A stretch of DNA of 64,000 nt, from assembly GCA_009760885.1 (NCBI GenBank), contig CM019713.1, positions 80,678,486 to 80,742,485 on the forward strand. Direction: 5' to 3'. Position 1 is the stretch's first letter; each line of letters starts with the position of its first letter. Both the position numbers and the translations under genes were made by a program. This DNA is from Achatina immaculata. Taxonomy: Eukaryota; Mollusca; Gastropoda; Stylommatophora; Achatinidae. Of this stretch, positions 48,093 to 58,094 are shown piece by piece. A model generated the notes under the pieces. That model did no database searches and was not told the DNA's origin. It saw only the letters and a list, made by a program, of their open reading frames with translations.

Positions 48093-49025
48093 TATGTGCA
48101 GGAAAACGATAAAACTGTTATATAACAAAGTAACATTGTATATCGTTCAACATTGTTAATAAACTAACTGGAGTAATTTAATATGTGCAGGAAAACGGTA
48201 AAACCTTTATATTACAAAGTAACATTGAGCTGTTTTGCTTTATATATCAGTACTACAGTAGTACGGTATATAGCAATCCTTCTTGTTTCGCTAAAAGTCA
48301 CATAGGGCTCGAATGGTAGCTTTCCAAGATTTACTATTTTCGGCGAGCTTTTCAACCTCATCAAGAGATATTATTCCTAATTAACCGGCCTGTCTTAACA
48401 ATTTCCTCTTTCACCTGGCCGGCTACTTTTGTTTTTTTTAGCGCTTTTGTATTCCACTTGATTGTTGTTTTGGGATTCCTAGTTGTTTCCTCTCATCACA
48501 TGACCGACATATGTCAAACTCTTTTTCTGGTCACCCAAAAACAGGTTGTTGTTTGCTCATCTGTCTTATCTCTGCGTTGTTCTTGAATTCGTTAAACTTT
48601 ATACCGAATATTTTCCTGAGGCATTTGTTTTCAAAAGAGTCTAATCTCTTGTCTATTTCTTTAGTTATTTTCCAGCTTTCACTTGCATAAATGACGGTGG
48701 ATATTACATTTCAAATGAATAATTTTAACATGATATTTGTGCTTATAACGTTTGAATTCCATATGTTCTCAAGATTCTTGAAGGTCAATGGTGCTTTTGC
48801 AATTCGAATTCTAACTTTCTTTTTGGTGTCACCATCCTGTCTATGTAGCTGGCAAGATATGCAGATTGGTTTACTTCTTCAGCAGCTGTTCCCTCTACGT
48901 ATATTTTTTCCTTCGTGATTAATGAGAAGTTTCATTATTTTTCTTTTTTCTTTGTTAATTTTAAATACTATTTTACTAGCCATCGAAGACATGATATCTG
49001 TTATTACAGTAACATGCTTGAAGGA
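48093..49025 (-). mobile_element. RTE-type LINE 3' fragment (family B, block 6)
   Basis: Parallel to block 1, terminating at gccatcgaagacatgatatc. After it comes the start of a seventh partial block (49170-49340), which stops inside the transposase relic's flank (ctcttcagtcatctg). Confidence 0.66.
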
Positions 49026-49340
49026 ATACACAGAATTTGGATTAATATGCAGTTTATATTTTATTTCATTATGTGATTTATATGCAATTAAGTTTTTTGT
49101 TTAAAACTGTGATTTGTATATATAGTTAATTTTAAATATAAAAGTGTGATTATTTTCGACTAAAATCTTTAATCTTCCAAATAACCGTGGTTATATTTTT
49201 AACAACACAGCAGTCCTACTGATTGTTTATTTTGAAAGTTAAACCTGAGAAAACATGAATTAAACTTGATAACAACAAAACTGTCTAAGAGGGTCCTGGT
49301 TGTACAGAGTCACCGCTGTAGCAAAGATCACTCTTCAGTC

Positions 49341-50022
49341 ATCTGCATGTCCTGTACGGAACTGTGCCTCCCTAACAGTTCTCATGTAGACCTCCCTAAC
49401 AGTTCTCATGAAGGCCTATGAAACAGCTCTCATGTAGTTCCCCCACCCCCTAACATTTCTCATGTAGGTCTCCCTAACAGCTCTCATGTAGGCATCTCTG
49501 TTGTAAGCAAGATATCCTGCTGCTGATGCATCCATTCGAAGATCATCAACGATGTCTTGCGACCGTCTTCACCTTGATCTTCCTTTCTTTCTTTTTCCCA
49601 TTATGTACCCTTCCAAGACGGTCTTCTCTAGACTATCATGACGTTTAATGTGTCCAAAATATTTACGTTTTCCCTGATTAATCCTCTTTACTAGCCAGCC
49701 TTCTTCAATATTAAGTTCTTGTAGTATGGATATGTTTGTTCTTTTTTGTGTCTATGATATTTTAAGAACTTTTCTGTAGCATTTACATGCAAAGGCATTT
49801 ATGTTTTTCTCAAATGTTTCGTTAAAAGACAAGTTTCTCAGGCATGTGTACAGCAGTGATCAATTGTTAGTACCGTTTTGTAATAATGTGAAATAATACA
49901 AAAACTACAGAACTGTTGCCCTGATTAGGCATGCCAACAAAATTATGTTAAAACTCATAATGGGCCACACAGGAGCATTGTTAGGGAAGCAAAATTCCAC
50001 AATGAACATGCAAATGACTGAC
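49341..50022. mobile_element. LINE family C debris
   Basis: 49341-49850 is a minus-oriented 3' fragment with short duplications of ccctaacagttctcatgtag. 49890-50022 is a plus-oriented fragment reading KNYRTVALIRHANKIMLKLI then jumping to the 3' end (ggagcattgttagggaagca, catgcaaatgac), so it carries an internal deletion. 50023-50466 is unique sequence, holding the candidate exon at 50068. Confidence 0.65.
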
Positions 50023-50067
50023 AGTTTTGTAAGTAAATTGTTATTTGTGAAACATTGAAACTGTTAC

Positions 50068-50093
50068 CTGACGGTGCGGGCTGGTGGTTGAAA
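50068..50093 (-). CDS. Candidate 26-nt linking exon of the kinase gene
   Basis: Minus-strand sequence shows acceptor ctttctttcatctcaccag, then 26 nt coding FQPPARTV plus two bases AG, then donor gtaacag. It begins in phase 0 with Phe, as expected after ...TFKPA, and ends in phase 2 with AG, as required by the array exons (AG+T Ser or AG+A Arg before Gly). It lies in a non-repetitive island between LINE debris, between the flanking exons. Against it: NEK kinases usually have about 17 residues here rather than 8, and the residues do not resemble an alpha-G helix. It may be chance, with the true exon unrecognised. Confidence 0.33.
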
Positions 50094-50464
50094 CTGGTGA
50101 GATGAAAGAAAGTTCTCAATCAAAACCTTTTTTATTCCATTAACGAGTTATAATATACAGAGAGTAACATCTTGAATGTACTTCGTTATCTGAACATATG
50201 AATTTAATTTAATTATGTCACCATGTCTCCTTTTATTTTGCTCTATTATTCTCTCAGGAACATAAGTTTAACTCTCATTTAGTACTCAATATTGTTTTTT
50301 TTCCATACTCTAATACCCTTGTCTGCAGTGTTTCCTTGTAGCTCTTTGTTTAGATTTCTATTATTCTTGTTTTTGAGGTGCTTTAATAGCTGTTTTTATA
50401 AATAAGTATTCAGATGACTGAAACATGCCAAAACAAAATCTCTTAGACTTATATAAATAAATAA

Positions 50465-50466
<2 letters not shown>

Positions 50467-50514
<48 letters not shown>
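50467..50514. repeat. (AT)n microsatellite
   Basis: About 48 bp of AT dinucleotides next to the 3' end of the family B LINE. Confidence 0.9.
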
Positions 50515-50516
<2 letters not shown>

Positions 50517-51659
50517 TCTTACCTCTTACACCTTTCCCGTGCCGTTAAAAGTCACATAGAGCTCGTATGGCATTTTGTCAAGTGTTCCTTTTTTATGTAA
50601 GCTTTTCAGCCTCATCAAGGAATTGTATGCACAATACGCTGGCCTCTCTTAACAATGTCCTCCTTAGGGCTTCATTTGGTCGACCTCTTTTTCTTCAGAT
50701 TTTTGTGTCACATTTGATAGATTGTTTTGGGATTCTTTGATTGTTCATTCTCATCACATGATCGACATATGTCCATCTCTTTTTCTGATCACCCATGAGA
50801 CAGGTTGTTGTTCGCTTATCTGCCTTATCTCTGCATTGTTCTTGAATTCGTTAAACTTTATACTGAATATTTCCCTTAGGCATTTGTTTTCAAAAGAGTC
50901 TAATTTCTTGTCTATTTCTTTAGTTGTTTTCCAGCTTTCACGTGCATAAATGAGGGTGGATATTACATTTGAATTGAATAAACTTATCTTGGTTTTTTTG
51001 TGCTTATAACTTTTGATTGCCATATGTTCTCAAGATTCTTGAAGGTTATTGCTGCTTTTGCAATTCTAATTCTAACTTCCTTCATGTAGCTACCGAGGTA
51101 TGCAAATTGGTGTACTTCTTTGAAAGCTGATCCTTCAACATATATTTTTCCTTCTTGACTGATGAGAAGTTTCATTATTTTTTTCCCCTGTTAATTTCAA
51201 GTCCTATTTTGCCAGCCAGTGAAGACAGGATATCTGTTTTTTCTTGCATCGAATTCATGTTGTCACTGATAACAGCTATGTTGTCTGCAGAATCAAGATC
51301 TTCTAGTTGTGTCCCGATTACCCAGTCAATGCACGTTTTACCTGTGAAGCATTTTTTCATTATGAAGTCTAAGGCAGTTCCTCAAAGCAAAGGAGACAGT
51401 ATACATCCTTGTTTCACGCCTGTTTTAATCTGGAACCATTCACTCATCCCTTCTTCTGTCTTGACTGCACAAACATATCCATTGTAGAAGTACTTAATGA
51501 TGTTGACAATTTTAGATGTAACAGATAAAAGGGATGGCGACTGCAGTAAAACTGGTTAATATAAATAAGGTAGATAGAGATGTATGGTGCAGTTTTACAA
51601 AGTGAGGGAGGAAGTGAGCAAGGTGAGAAAAAAAAACGAATATAAAGTATGAGAATGTA

Positions 51660-51725
51660 TAAATGAAAAACATACAACATCCGATATTTCGGCGTGAGCC
51701 TTATTCGAGGATACATACAGAACGA
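51660..51725 (-). ncRNA. Hammerhead-like relic in the left Penelope arm
   Basis: On the minus strand: cctcgaataaggctcacgcc then gaaatatcggatg. The stem II hairpin GGC-UCAC-GCC followed by GAAA is intact, and the CUGAUGA half is degraded to CGAAUAA. The opposite arm (about 52900-52945) carries the same sequence on the plus strand. Confidence 0.38.
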
Positions 51726-52144
51726 AATAACAAACATATATAACTTATCTGAAGTCTTGCTCCGAGTGAGAAGCTGAAATGTGTGTGGAAGAAGGAGGAG
51801 GAAAAAAACCACGCTGCCTACAGACAAAAGATTCCCGATATAGCCAATCATAGCGAAGAAGCGGAGAGAGAGAGGAGGAGAACAAGTGGGAGAAAGGGGT
51901 TGGGGGAAGGCAATAGAAACATGATAGCCGCTAGAGGTGTCGGGGGGGGGGGGGGAAGGGGAGAGAAAAGGGGACGCGGAGAGATAATGAATGAAGAACT
52001 TAAACACCTAAAGGGAGGAAATGTAGAACTGGTGAATAGATAAGACCACTATGTTGGCAGAGAAGGAAATAGGATGGTAGTTGGGAGGGGCAGCATAGAG
52101 AAAGAAAGTAGAGTATAAAAAAGGCCAGTGGAAAAATAAAGAAG

Positions 52145-52828
52145 TTACAGAAAGCTGAAGACATTGTTAATTCCAGTTGGGTAGAGACAGCCAGTCTGGA
52201 AAATAAGGCGCTGTTCTAGGACCCTCCGAGATCGTACATCAGCAGAACAAGAACGGATCGCACTAACAGAAATGTCCTGTTTTCCCCTGTGGTTACCAAG
52301 GCAAAAATGTTTAGCCACAGGTGTCCAGGCCCTCTTAGAAATATCACTGAGATGCTGGCGAAATCGATCTCCTAACCGTAAGCCAGTTTCCCCTATGTAC
52401 TTCAAACCGCAACGTTTGCACATGATAGCATAAATGACATTTCGTGAAGTACAGGTGAAACCCTCCTGTACCGATTACGTGGATTTAGGGAAGGAGATCT
52501 GGCTAGCCTCGACAACAAACGGACAAGTGTTACATCTACGCCGTCCACAACGTCTGGTACCATAAAAAGTGTCATCTGTCTTAAGATGACTACGAATTAA
52601 AAGGTCCGTGAGGTTCTTGTCCCGTCTGTAAGCCACCAATGGGGGTTCCCCAAAAAGTTCACGTGTCTCAGGCTCGGTCTGGAGGAGGTGGAGATGGCGA
52701 AACAGTATGTTTTTAACTGCCAAGCTATGAGGGTGGTACGTGAGTACCAGTTTCACTCTTTCCGAGCTACAGTGCGGTTTAGGGGTGAGGGCTTGTTGCC
52801 TTTTTTTCCTCCTCCTTCTTCCACACAT
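52145..52828 (-). pseudogene. Penelope-like GIY-YIG endonuclease region
   Basis: Frame 52828-52475 codes the linker (KLVLTYHPHSLAVKNILFRH, RDKNLTDLLIRSHL, CGRRRCNTCPFV with a CxxC pair). A TAA lies right after FPKST (about 52479). The same frame then continues to CTSRNVIYAIMCKRCGLKYI, GETGLRLGDRFRQHL, in which L-K-Y-I-G-E-T is the GIY-YIG second strand and R-x-x-x-H the catalytic helix, then PVAKHFCLGNH. The usual first GIY strand is read as NVIYAI. One stop, otherwise well preserved. Confidence 0.83.
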
Positions 52829-54153
52829 ATTTCAGCTTCTCACTCGGAGCAACACTTCAGATAAGTTATATATGTTTGTTATTTCGTTCTGTATGTATCC
52901 TCGAATAAGGCTCACGCCGAAATATCGGATGTTATATGTTTTTCATTTATACATTCTCATACTTTATATTCGGTTTTTTTCTCACCTTGCTCACTTCCTC
53001 CCTCACTTTGTAAAACTGCACCATACACCTCTATCTACGACAATTTTAGATGGTATTTTATACAGTCTTAAAATTCTCAACAGTGAATCTCAAATGCTTG
53101 TTTAAAGTTTATAAAGTTCAGGATTAATGATTTGTGCTCTTCACTATGTTCTTCAAGTATTATTCTTAGAGTAAAGATCTGATCGAGACAGCCTTCTCCC
53201 TTTTCGAAATCCTGCTTGCTCTTCTATCACTGCAGAATCCATCATATCTTTAATTCTGTTCAGAATAGATCTGCAAAATGCTTTTGACACAACTGAAAGT
53301 AAGGTTATTCCTCTCCAATTCTTGCAATTGCTAAGGTTGCCTTTTATTTTGGTATTTTAACAATGGTTCCTTTTTCCCATTTTTAATGGACTTTTTCTTC
53401 TTTCCAAACTTTATTAAACATTCTCTGTAGTTGCTTCGTGTTGTCACTGGTAATAGCTGTTAACATTTCTCCTGCTGAATTAAAAGGAGAAATGTTAAAA
53501 GCTATTATTATTCACATGCAGCTTTGTTGTTAGCCAGTTAGATTCACTGTTGTTTCAACTTCGTTCAATGTGATTTCATCTAGGTTAACATTTAGTTATG
53601 GTATTGATAAGTTTGTTTCAAGGTTTATCACTTCTTCTGGGAATGGTCGACTGAGTATCTCTTGGAAGTTTTCGGCCCATCTTTGCTTTTGGTCTTTACT
53701 TGATGTTAATAGGGTTCCAGTTTTGCTAAGGATTTGTCTTTCTTTAGATGTAATAGTACTTGTTAGCCTCTTTTGTATGTTATATAAAGGTTTTCAAGAT
53801 CTGTCTTTACATTCAACATGGCTAATTTGGCTGCTCGTTTATCATGTATGTATTTCCATGTATTATCTGATATCCATCTTTTCTACTTGGTGACTGCTGT
53901 CCAGAACTTGCTTTTGCTGCTGTGATTATGTCTGTGCTGTAAGACTAATATAATTCATCTATAAATGTTTCCTCCTCTACCTCTTTGAGTGCTGCGAAAC
54001 GATTGGTAAGTTCCAGATTGAAATCACTGTTGGTATTTTCTTCGCGTAGGCTGTGACTGTTTATCTTTCTGATTATATAACCATGTTGCTCTTTTAACAA
54101 TCACACTTCAATGTTAGACATAGGATCATAATAATATGTCACTATGTTGCTCT

Positions 54154-57100
54154 TTTACCCTATCTGGTAAAAAAACTATCAGACTGCTACAGAAACGGAA
54201 ACAAGGGAAAAAGCAAATGCAGGTGGAAGGAGAAACGCGTATCAGGAAACTGAGCCCATGAAGGTTGTGGATGAAAGCCAGCCACTGGAAGTCCCCAGCC
54301 CGACTGCAGACCTCCTGGAACCGAAACATAAGATGCAAATAGGCAGCTGGAATGTAAGAACACTAAACCAGACTGGAAAACTAGCACAAACCATCAAGGA
54401 AATGCACAGATATAAACTAGACATACTAGGAATACAAGAAGCAAGATGGACAGGACAAGGCAGAAGGAAATTAACAACACAGCACACAGAAGATACAATA
54501 ATATGGTCAGGTAAAGAAGATCTTCACGAAGGAGGAGTAGCATTGATTATAACAAAAGAAACATCAAGAGCATTGCTGAAATGGACCCCAATAAATGAGA
54601 TATTATTATATTCACGGTTCAACTCAAGATTCACGAAGCTGTCTATTATAGTTTGTTATGCACCAACAGAAGCAGCTGAAGAGGAATTAAAAGAAGATTT
54701 TTACAACAGCCTCCAAGCAACAGTAGAAACAATACCCAAGCATGATATGCTACTCATCTTGGGCGACTTCAATGCAAAAGTAGGTGAAGGAAATGAAGAT
54801 AGAAGAATAATCATGGGAAGAGAAGGAATCGGAGAAATAAATGAAAATGGAGAAAGACTGTGCAGTTTCTGTGAAGAAAACATGATGACCATCGGAGGGA
54901 CAATTTTCCAACACAAAAACATCCATAAGGTGACTTGGAGGTCACCAGATAAAACCACAGAAAACCAAATTGATCACATACTAATTAACAACAAGTGGAA
55001 AGGGTCACTACAAGATGTGCGAGTAAGGAAAGGAGCAGATGTAGGAAGTGATCACAACCTTCTGGTAGCAAAAATAAAACTAAAATTAAGGAAAGCCAAA
55101 ATCGGAGAACACAGAAAGTTACATTTTGATACAAGAAAACTGATAGACCAGCAAACAAGAAATGAATTCTCAATAGTACTTAAGAACCGCTTCAGTGTCC
55201 TATAAGACGAAGCAGAAATGTCCATATTAGAGTTCAATAAAACACTACAGGAAACAGCAAAAGAGGTGCTGGGATATCGGAAAAGGAGAAAAGAGGAATG
55301 GATAAGCGAGACCACATGGGAAAAGATAGAGCAAAGAAAAGAAATCAAGGGAAAATTACTGAACACCAAATCACAACGGCTTAAAGAACGAGTTTTAAGT
55401 AATTATGCACAAAAAGACAAAGAAGTGAAGGAATCATGCCGTCAAGATAAACGTCAATATTATGACAACTTAGCAGAAACAGCAGAGAAAGCAGCATATA
55501 CAAATGGCATGAAAACCATATATAAAATCACAAAGCAGATGACAGGTAACTTCAATACAAGATGTGAAAGTGCAGTAAGAACACAAAATGGACAACTGGT
55601 CAGTGGAGAAAGAGAAAAAATTGAAAGATGGAGGGAACACTTTAATACCCTACTAAACAGAACACAAGGAGCACAAACAATAGACATACCTGAAGCAAAA
55701 ACGGAACTAAACGTCAATACAGGACCAATAACAATAAATGAAGTAAAGGAGGCGATAAAGAAGCTAAAATCAGACAGGGCACCAGGTGAAGATGAAGTGA
55801 CTGCGGAGATGTTGAAAGCAGAAGAAACAGAAACACCAAAACAACTTTGCCAGATATTACAACAAATTTGGGATTTAGAAAAAGCCCCAGAGGAGTGGAA
55901 AACTGGTCTTATAGTAAAACTACCAAAGAAGGGTGACCTCAGAGATTGCGGGAACTGGAGAGGCATTACCTTACTGCCACTCACCAGTAAAGTATTTTGC
56001 AGAATAATCATCAACAGAATTGTACCAACACTTGAGGAAAAACTTTGGAAAGAGCAGGCAGGATTTAGGAAAGGAAGACCATGCATAGACCACATATTTG
56101 TACTTAGACAAATATTAGAACAGGAAAATGAGTGGCATAGTACAACATATGCATTATTCATAGATTTCGAGAAAGCCTTTGACAGTGTCAACAGAGATGC
56201 ACTGTGGAAAATCCTAAGATGGCACGGCCTCCCCCATAAAATAGTAAATTTAATCAAAGCCCTATACGAGGGTTTTCAGTGCAAAGTTATCTGTGGAGAA
56301 CATACCTCCAGCAGCTTTAGGGTACAAACAGGAGTGAAACAGGGATGTGTACTATCACCAACATTATTTATCTTGGCAGTAGACTGGTTAATGAGGGAGG
56401 CAACATCAGACAAACGCAGAGGATTACAATGGACCCTTGACACAGTGCTGGAGGGCCTTGACTTTGCCGACGACATTTGTCTATTATCAAGCAGTCACAA
56501 AGATATGCAAGATAAAATAAACAAGCTAACTCAGAATGCAAACAACATAGGACTAAAGATATTGTAGGAAAGACAAAGTTAATGAAGCAAAATGTGAACA
56601 ACAGAAATGTACTCAGAGTAGATAACAAGTTAGTGGAGGAGGTCAACGAAATTGTATACCTTGGCAGCAGAGTAGTAGAAAATGGAGACAGCACAGAGGA
56701 CATCAACAGCAGACTTACTAGAGCAAACCAGGCTTTTGCAATGCTGCAGAATATATGGAAATCAAATAAACTAAGCATAAATATAAAAATCAGGATATTT
56801 AAGAGTAATGTTCTAAGTGTACTACTCTATGGAAGTGAATGTTGGAAAATCACCAAAACCATAGAAAACAAGTTGAATTCGTTTCAGACTAAATGTTTAC
56901 GAAGAATTAGAAAAATATTTTGGCCTAACACCATAAGAAATAACATCTTATTAGCAGAAATGCAGATGAAACCACTGACAACAATTATTGAGGAAAGACG
57001 ATGGCGATGGTTGGGACATGTGCTCCGAATGACTGACAACTCACTACCAAAAATAGCACTAAGATGGACACCACAGGGGAACAGAAGTAAGGGTAGACCA

Positions 57101-57266
57101 AAAGAGACATGGAGAAGAACAACAGAAAGGATGTTGAGCAATAGGGGGCTCACCTGGGCAAGAGCAGAAAAAAAGGCGAAGGACAGGCATTTGTGGAAAA
57201 CCCTTACGGAAGCCCCATGTGCCCTGGGCACTTAAGGTTCAGAGAGAGAGAGAGAGAGAGAGAGAG
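54154..57266 (+). mobile_element. RTE-type LINE, nearly full-length copy (family A)
   Basis: 3.1 kb with endonuclease, RT and a 3' (GA)n tail (57239-57266) directly after the stop codon and ggttcag. It is the only family A copy here with an endonuclease domain. Only one nonsense codon and one frameshift were found in the coding region. Confidence 0.9.
54258..57235 (+). pseudogene. RTE polyprotein: APE endonuclease and reverse transcriptase
   Basis: 54258-55205: GSWNVRTLNQTGKL, LGIQEARWTGQG (catalytic Glu), MLLILGDFNAKVGEG, and VGSDHNLLVAKI (SDH). A TAA at 55203-55205 interrupts, with the same frame open again to 56567: KKLKSDRAPGEDEVTAEML, WRGITLLPLTSKVFCRI, QAGFRKGRPCIDHIF, YALFIDFEKAFDSVN (motif A), GVKQGCVLSPTLFILAVDWL (motif B), LDFADDICLLSS (motif C). 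A 1-nt loss after NNIGLKI shifts the frame, and 56582-57235 completes the thumb and tail (FQTKCLRRIRKIFW, LGHVLRMTDNSL, ending APCALGT). The length of about 990 codons is normal for RTE. Confidence 0.9.
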
Positions 57267-57336
57267 ATGTTGCTCTTTTAACAATCACACTTCAATATTA
57301 GACATAGGATCATAATAATACGTCACTATGTTGCTC

Positions 57337-57523
57337 GTTTCCCCCATTGTGAATGTTTAAATATTGCCTCAGTATTAGCAAATATTCTAAAATATTGTCT
57401 CATGTAATCTGATTGCAAACATATATTCTAAAATATTGTCTAATATAACCTGATTACAAGAAATATTATAAAATATTGTCTCATATAATCTGGTTACAAG
57501 CAAATATTCCACACTGAGCTTAC
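57337..57523. repeat. Short AT-rich tandem repeat in kinase intron
   Basis: Three to four imperfect units of about 45 bp (aaatattctaaaatattgtc tcatataatctgattacaag) between 57388 and 57510, ending 15 bp from the exon donor at 57523. Confidence 0.75.
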
Positions 57524-57578
57524 CGCAGGTTTAAAGGTACAGATCTCATACAACACACATCCCATGGACCAAATGTCG
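57524..57578 (-). CDS. NEK-like kinase exon: subdomain IX (DIWSMGCVLYE)
   Basis: This 55-nt exon has acceptor aaatttttacag and donor gtaagctc. It begins with C (completing TGC, Cys) and codes DIWSMGCVLYEICTFKPA, ending in phase 0. The invariant Asp of D-x-W-S-x-G stabilises the catalytic loop in protein kinases, and GCVLYEICT-x-KPA is very close to NEK-family GCVLYELCTLKHA. The next NEK residues would be Phe and the alpha-G helix. The exon lies directly between a 3.1-kb RTE insertion (ending 57266) and a HERO-like LINE (from about 58.1 kb), yet is intact. Confidence 0.9.
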
Positions 57579-58090
57579 CTGTAAAAATTTGTTTGTTACT
57601 TGATAAATACATTTCTCATACTTACTTTCAGCTTTCAAGAAATTATTCTCTACAATATATAGGAAGTAGAACAAACATAACTTATTATAATGTTAGTTAC
57701 TCTAGATAAATTATATGGGACTACTCCAATGACTTCGCCACCTATCCATCTTCCAAACCATTTAATGTTGGAGTGGCTTTGTATGTTTTCAAGTGGCAGC
57801 AAATACGTGCATGAGCAGTTAGAAACAAGGGACATAATAAGCAAGAATCACGTTTCCTTTCTGTTGAATGAAGTATGAGCAAGTCTAAATTCTGAGAAGT
57901 GCAGTGAAGGGTCAGAAACAGGAGACTGTCAGTGTTCATCAGGGAGCAGGACAAAGATGTCTGTGAGAAACAATATTTCTGAAAAAAAGCCTCATATGTT
58001 TTCCTTGGTAAAAATGATGAACCTTGACCTATGACCGGTCATGTTTTTGTAAATGTAAAAATTGATGTCCAATACACTAGTCCCAAATAT
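57579..58090. other. Kinase intron, no feature recognised
   Basis: Unique AT-rich sequence. A minus-strand segment flanked by ag and gtaagt at about 57625-57650 resembles an exon by splice signals alone, but the neighbouring kinase exons join correctly without it. Confidence 0.5.
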
Positions 58091-58094
58091 ATGA

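Larger units (their letters stand above)
13216..49340. repeat. Tandem array of about 5-kb blocks, each carrying one kinase exon
   Basis: Six blocks repeat in the same orientation. The landmark ctgcaactaactgtgatta (or a diverged form) recurs near 18653, 33228, 38115, 43361 and 49170, giving spacings of about 4.9, 5.2 and 5.8 kb for the last three blocks. Plus-strand order in each block: DUF4817-type transposase relic, intron block with landmark gggtgccggtacagttaag, kinase exon, AT-rich block, Tc1 element, RTE 3' fragment. The 14.6-kb interval 18653-33228 holds two blocks: block 2, cut at the left end of its Tc1, and block 3, which starts inside its transposase relic. A last partial block ends at about 49340. 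Confidence 0.85.
51519..53038 (-). mobile_element. Penelope-like element with inverted terminal repeats
   Basis: Inserted in the family B LINE with a perfect 14-bp target duplication gacaattttagatg (51505-51518 and 53039-53052). Arms 51569-51805 and 52806-53038 are inverted copies of about 235 bp with only a few differences. Between them on the minus strand lies the C-terminal GIY-YIG endonuclease region, without the RT domain. Known: Penelope-like elements combine RT with GIY-YIG endonuclease and have terminal repeats in direct or inverted orientation. Confidence 0.85.
50520..54080 (-). mobile_element. RTE-type LINE (family B), long copy interrupted by a Penelope-like element
   Basis: Minus strand from about 53990: RT with ITLLS and EEQAGFRKG regions (53330-53180), then after the 51519-53038 insertion the palm (IDWVIGTQLEDLDSADNIAV, with the FADD motif decayed to SADN) and C-terminus (SFENKCLREIFSIKFNEFKN). 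Many shifts and stops, so this is an old copy. It is the source family of the fragments in every block of the exon array. Confidence 0.75.
54084..57336. repeat. 70-bp direct repeats flanking an RTE insertion
   Basis: 54084-54153 and 57267-57336 are the same 70-bp sequence (atgttgctcttttaacaatc ... gtcactatgttgctc) with two substitutions. They abut the RTE at 54154-57266 on both sides. Each copy itself begins and ends with atgttgctc. Confidence 0.88.

Noticed and set aside
51783..52043. Plus-strand Glu/Arg/Gly-rich frame
   Set aside because: It lies across the Penelope-like terminal arm and a G run; no conservation beyond the repeat.
57605..57660. Exon-like segment with acceptor attgtag and donor gtaagtatg on the minus strand
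   Set aside because: The kinase exons on either side join in phase (TG+C, Cys) without it; two of its frames have stops.
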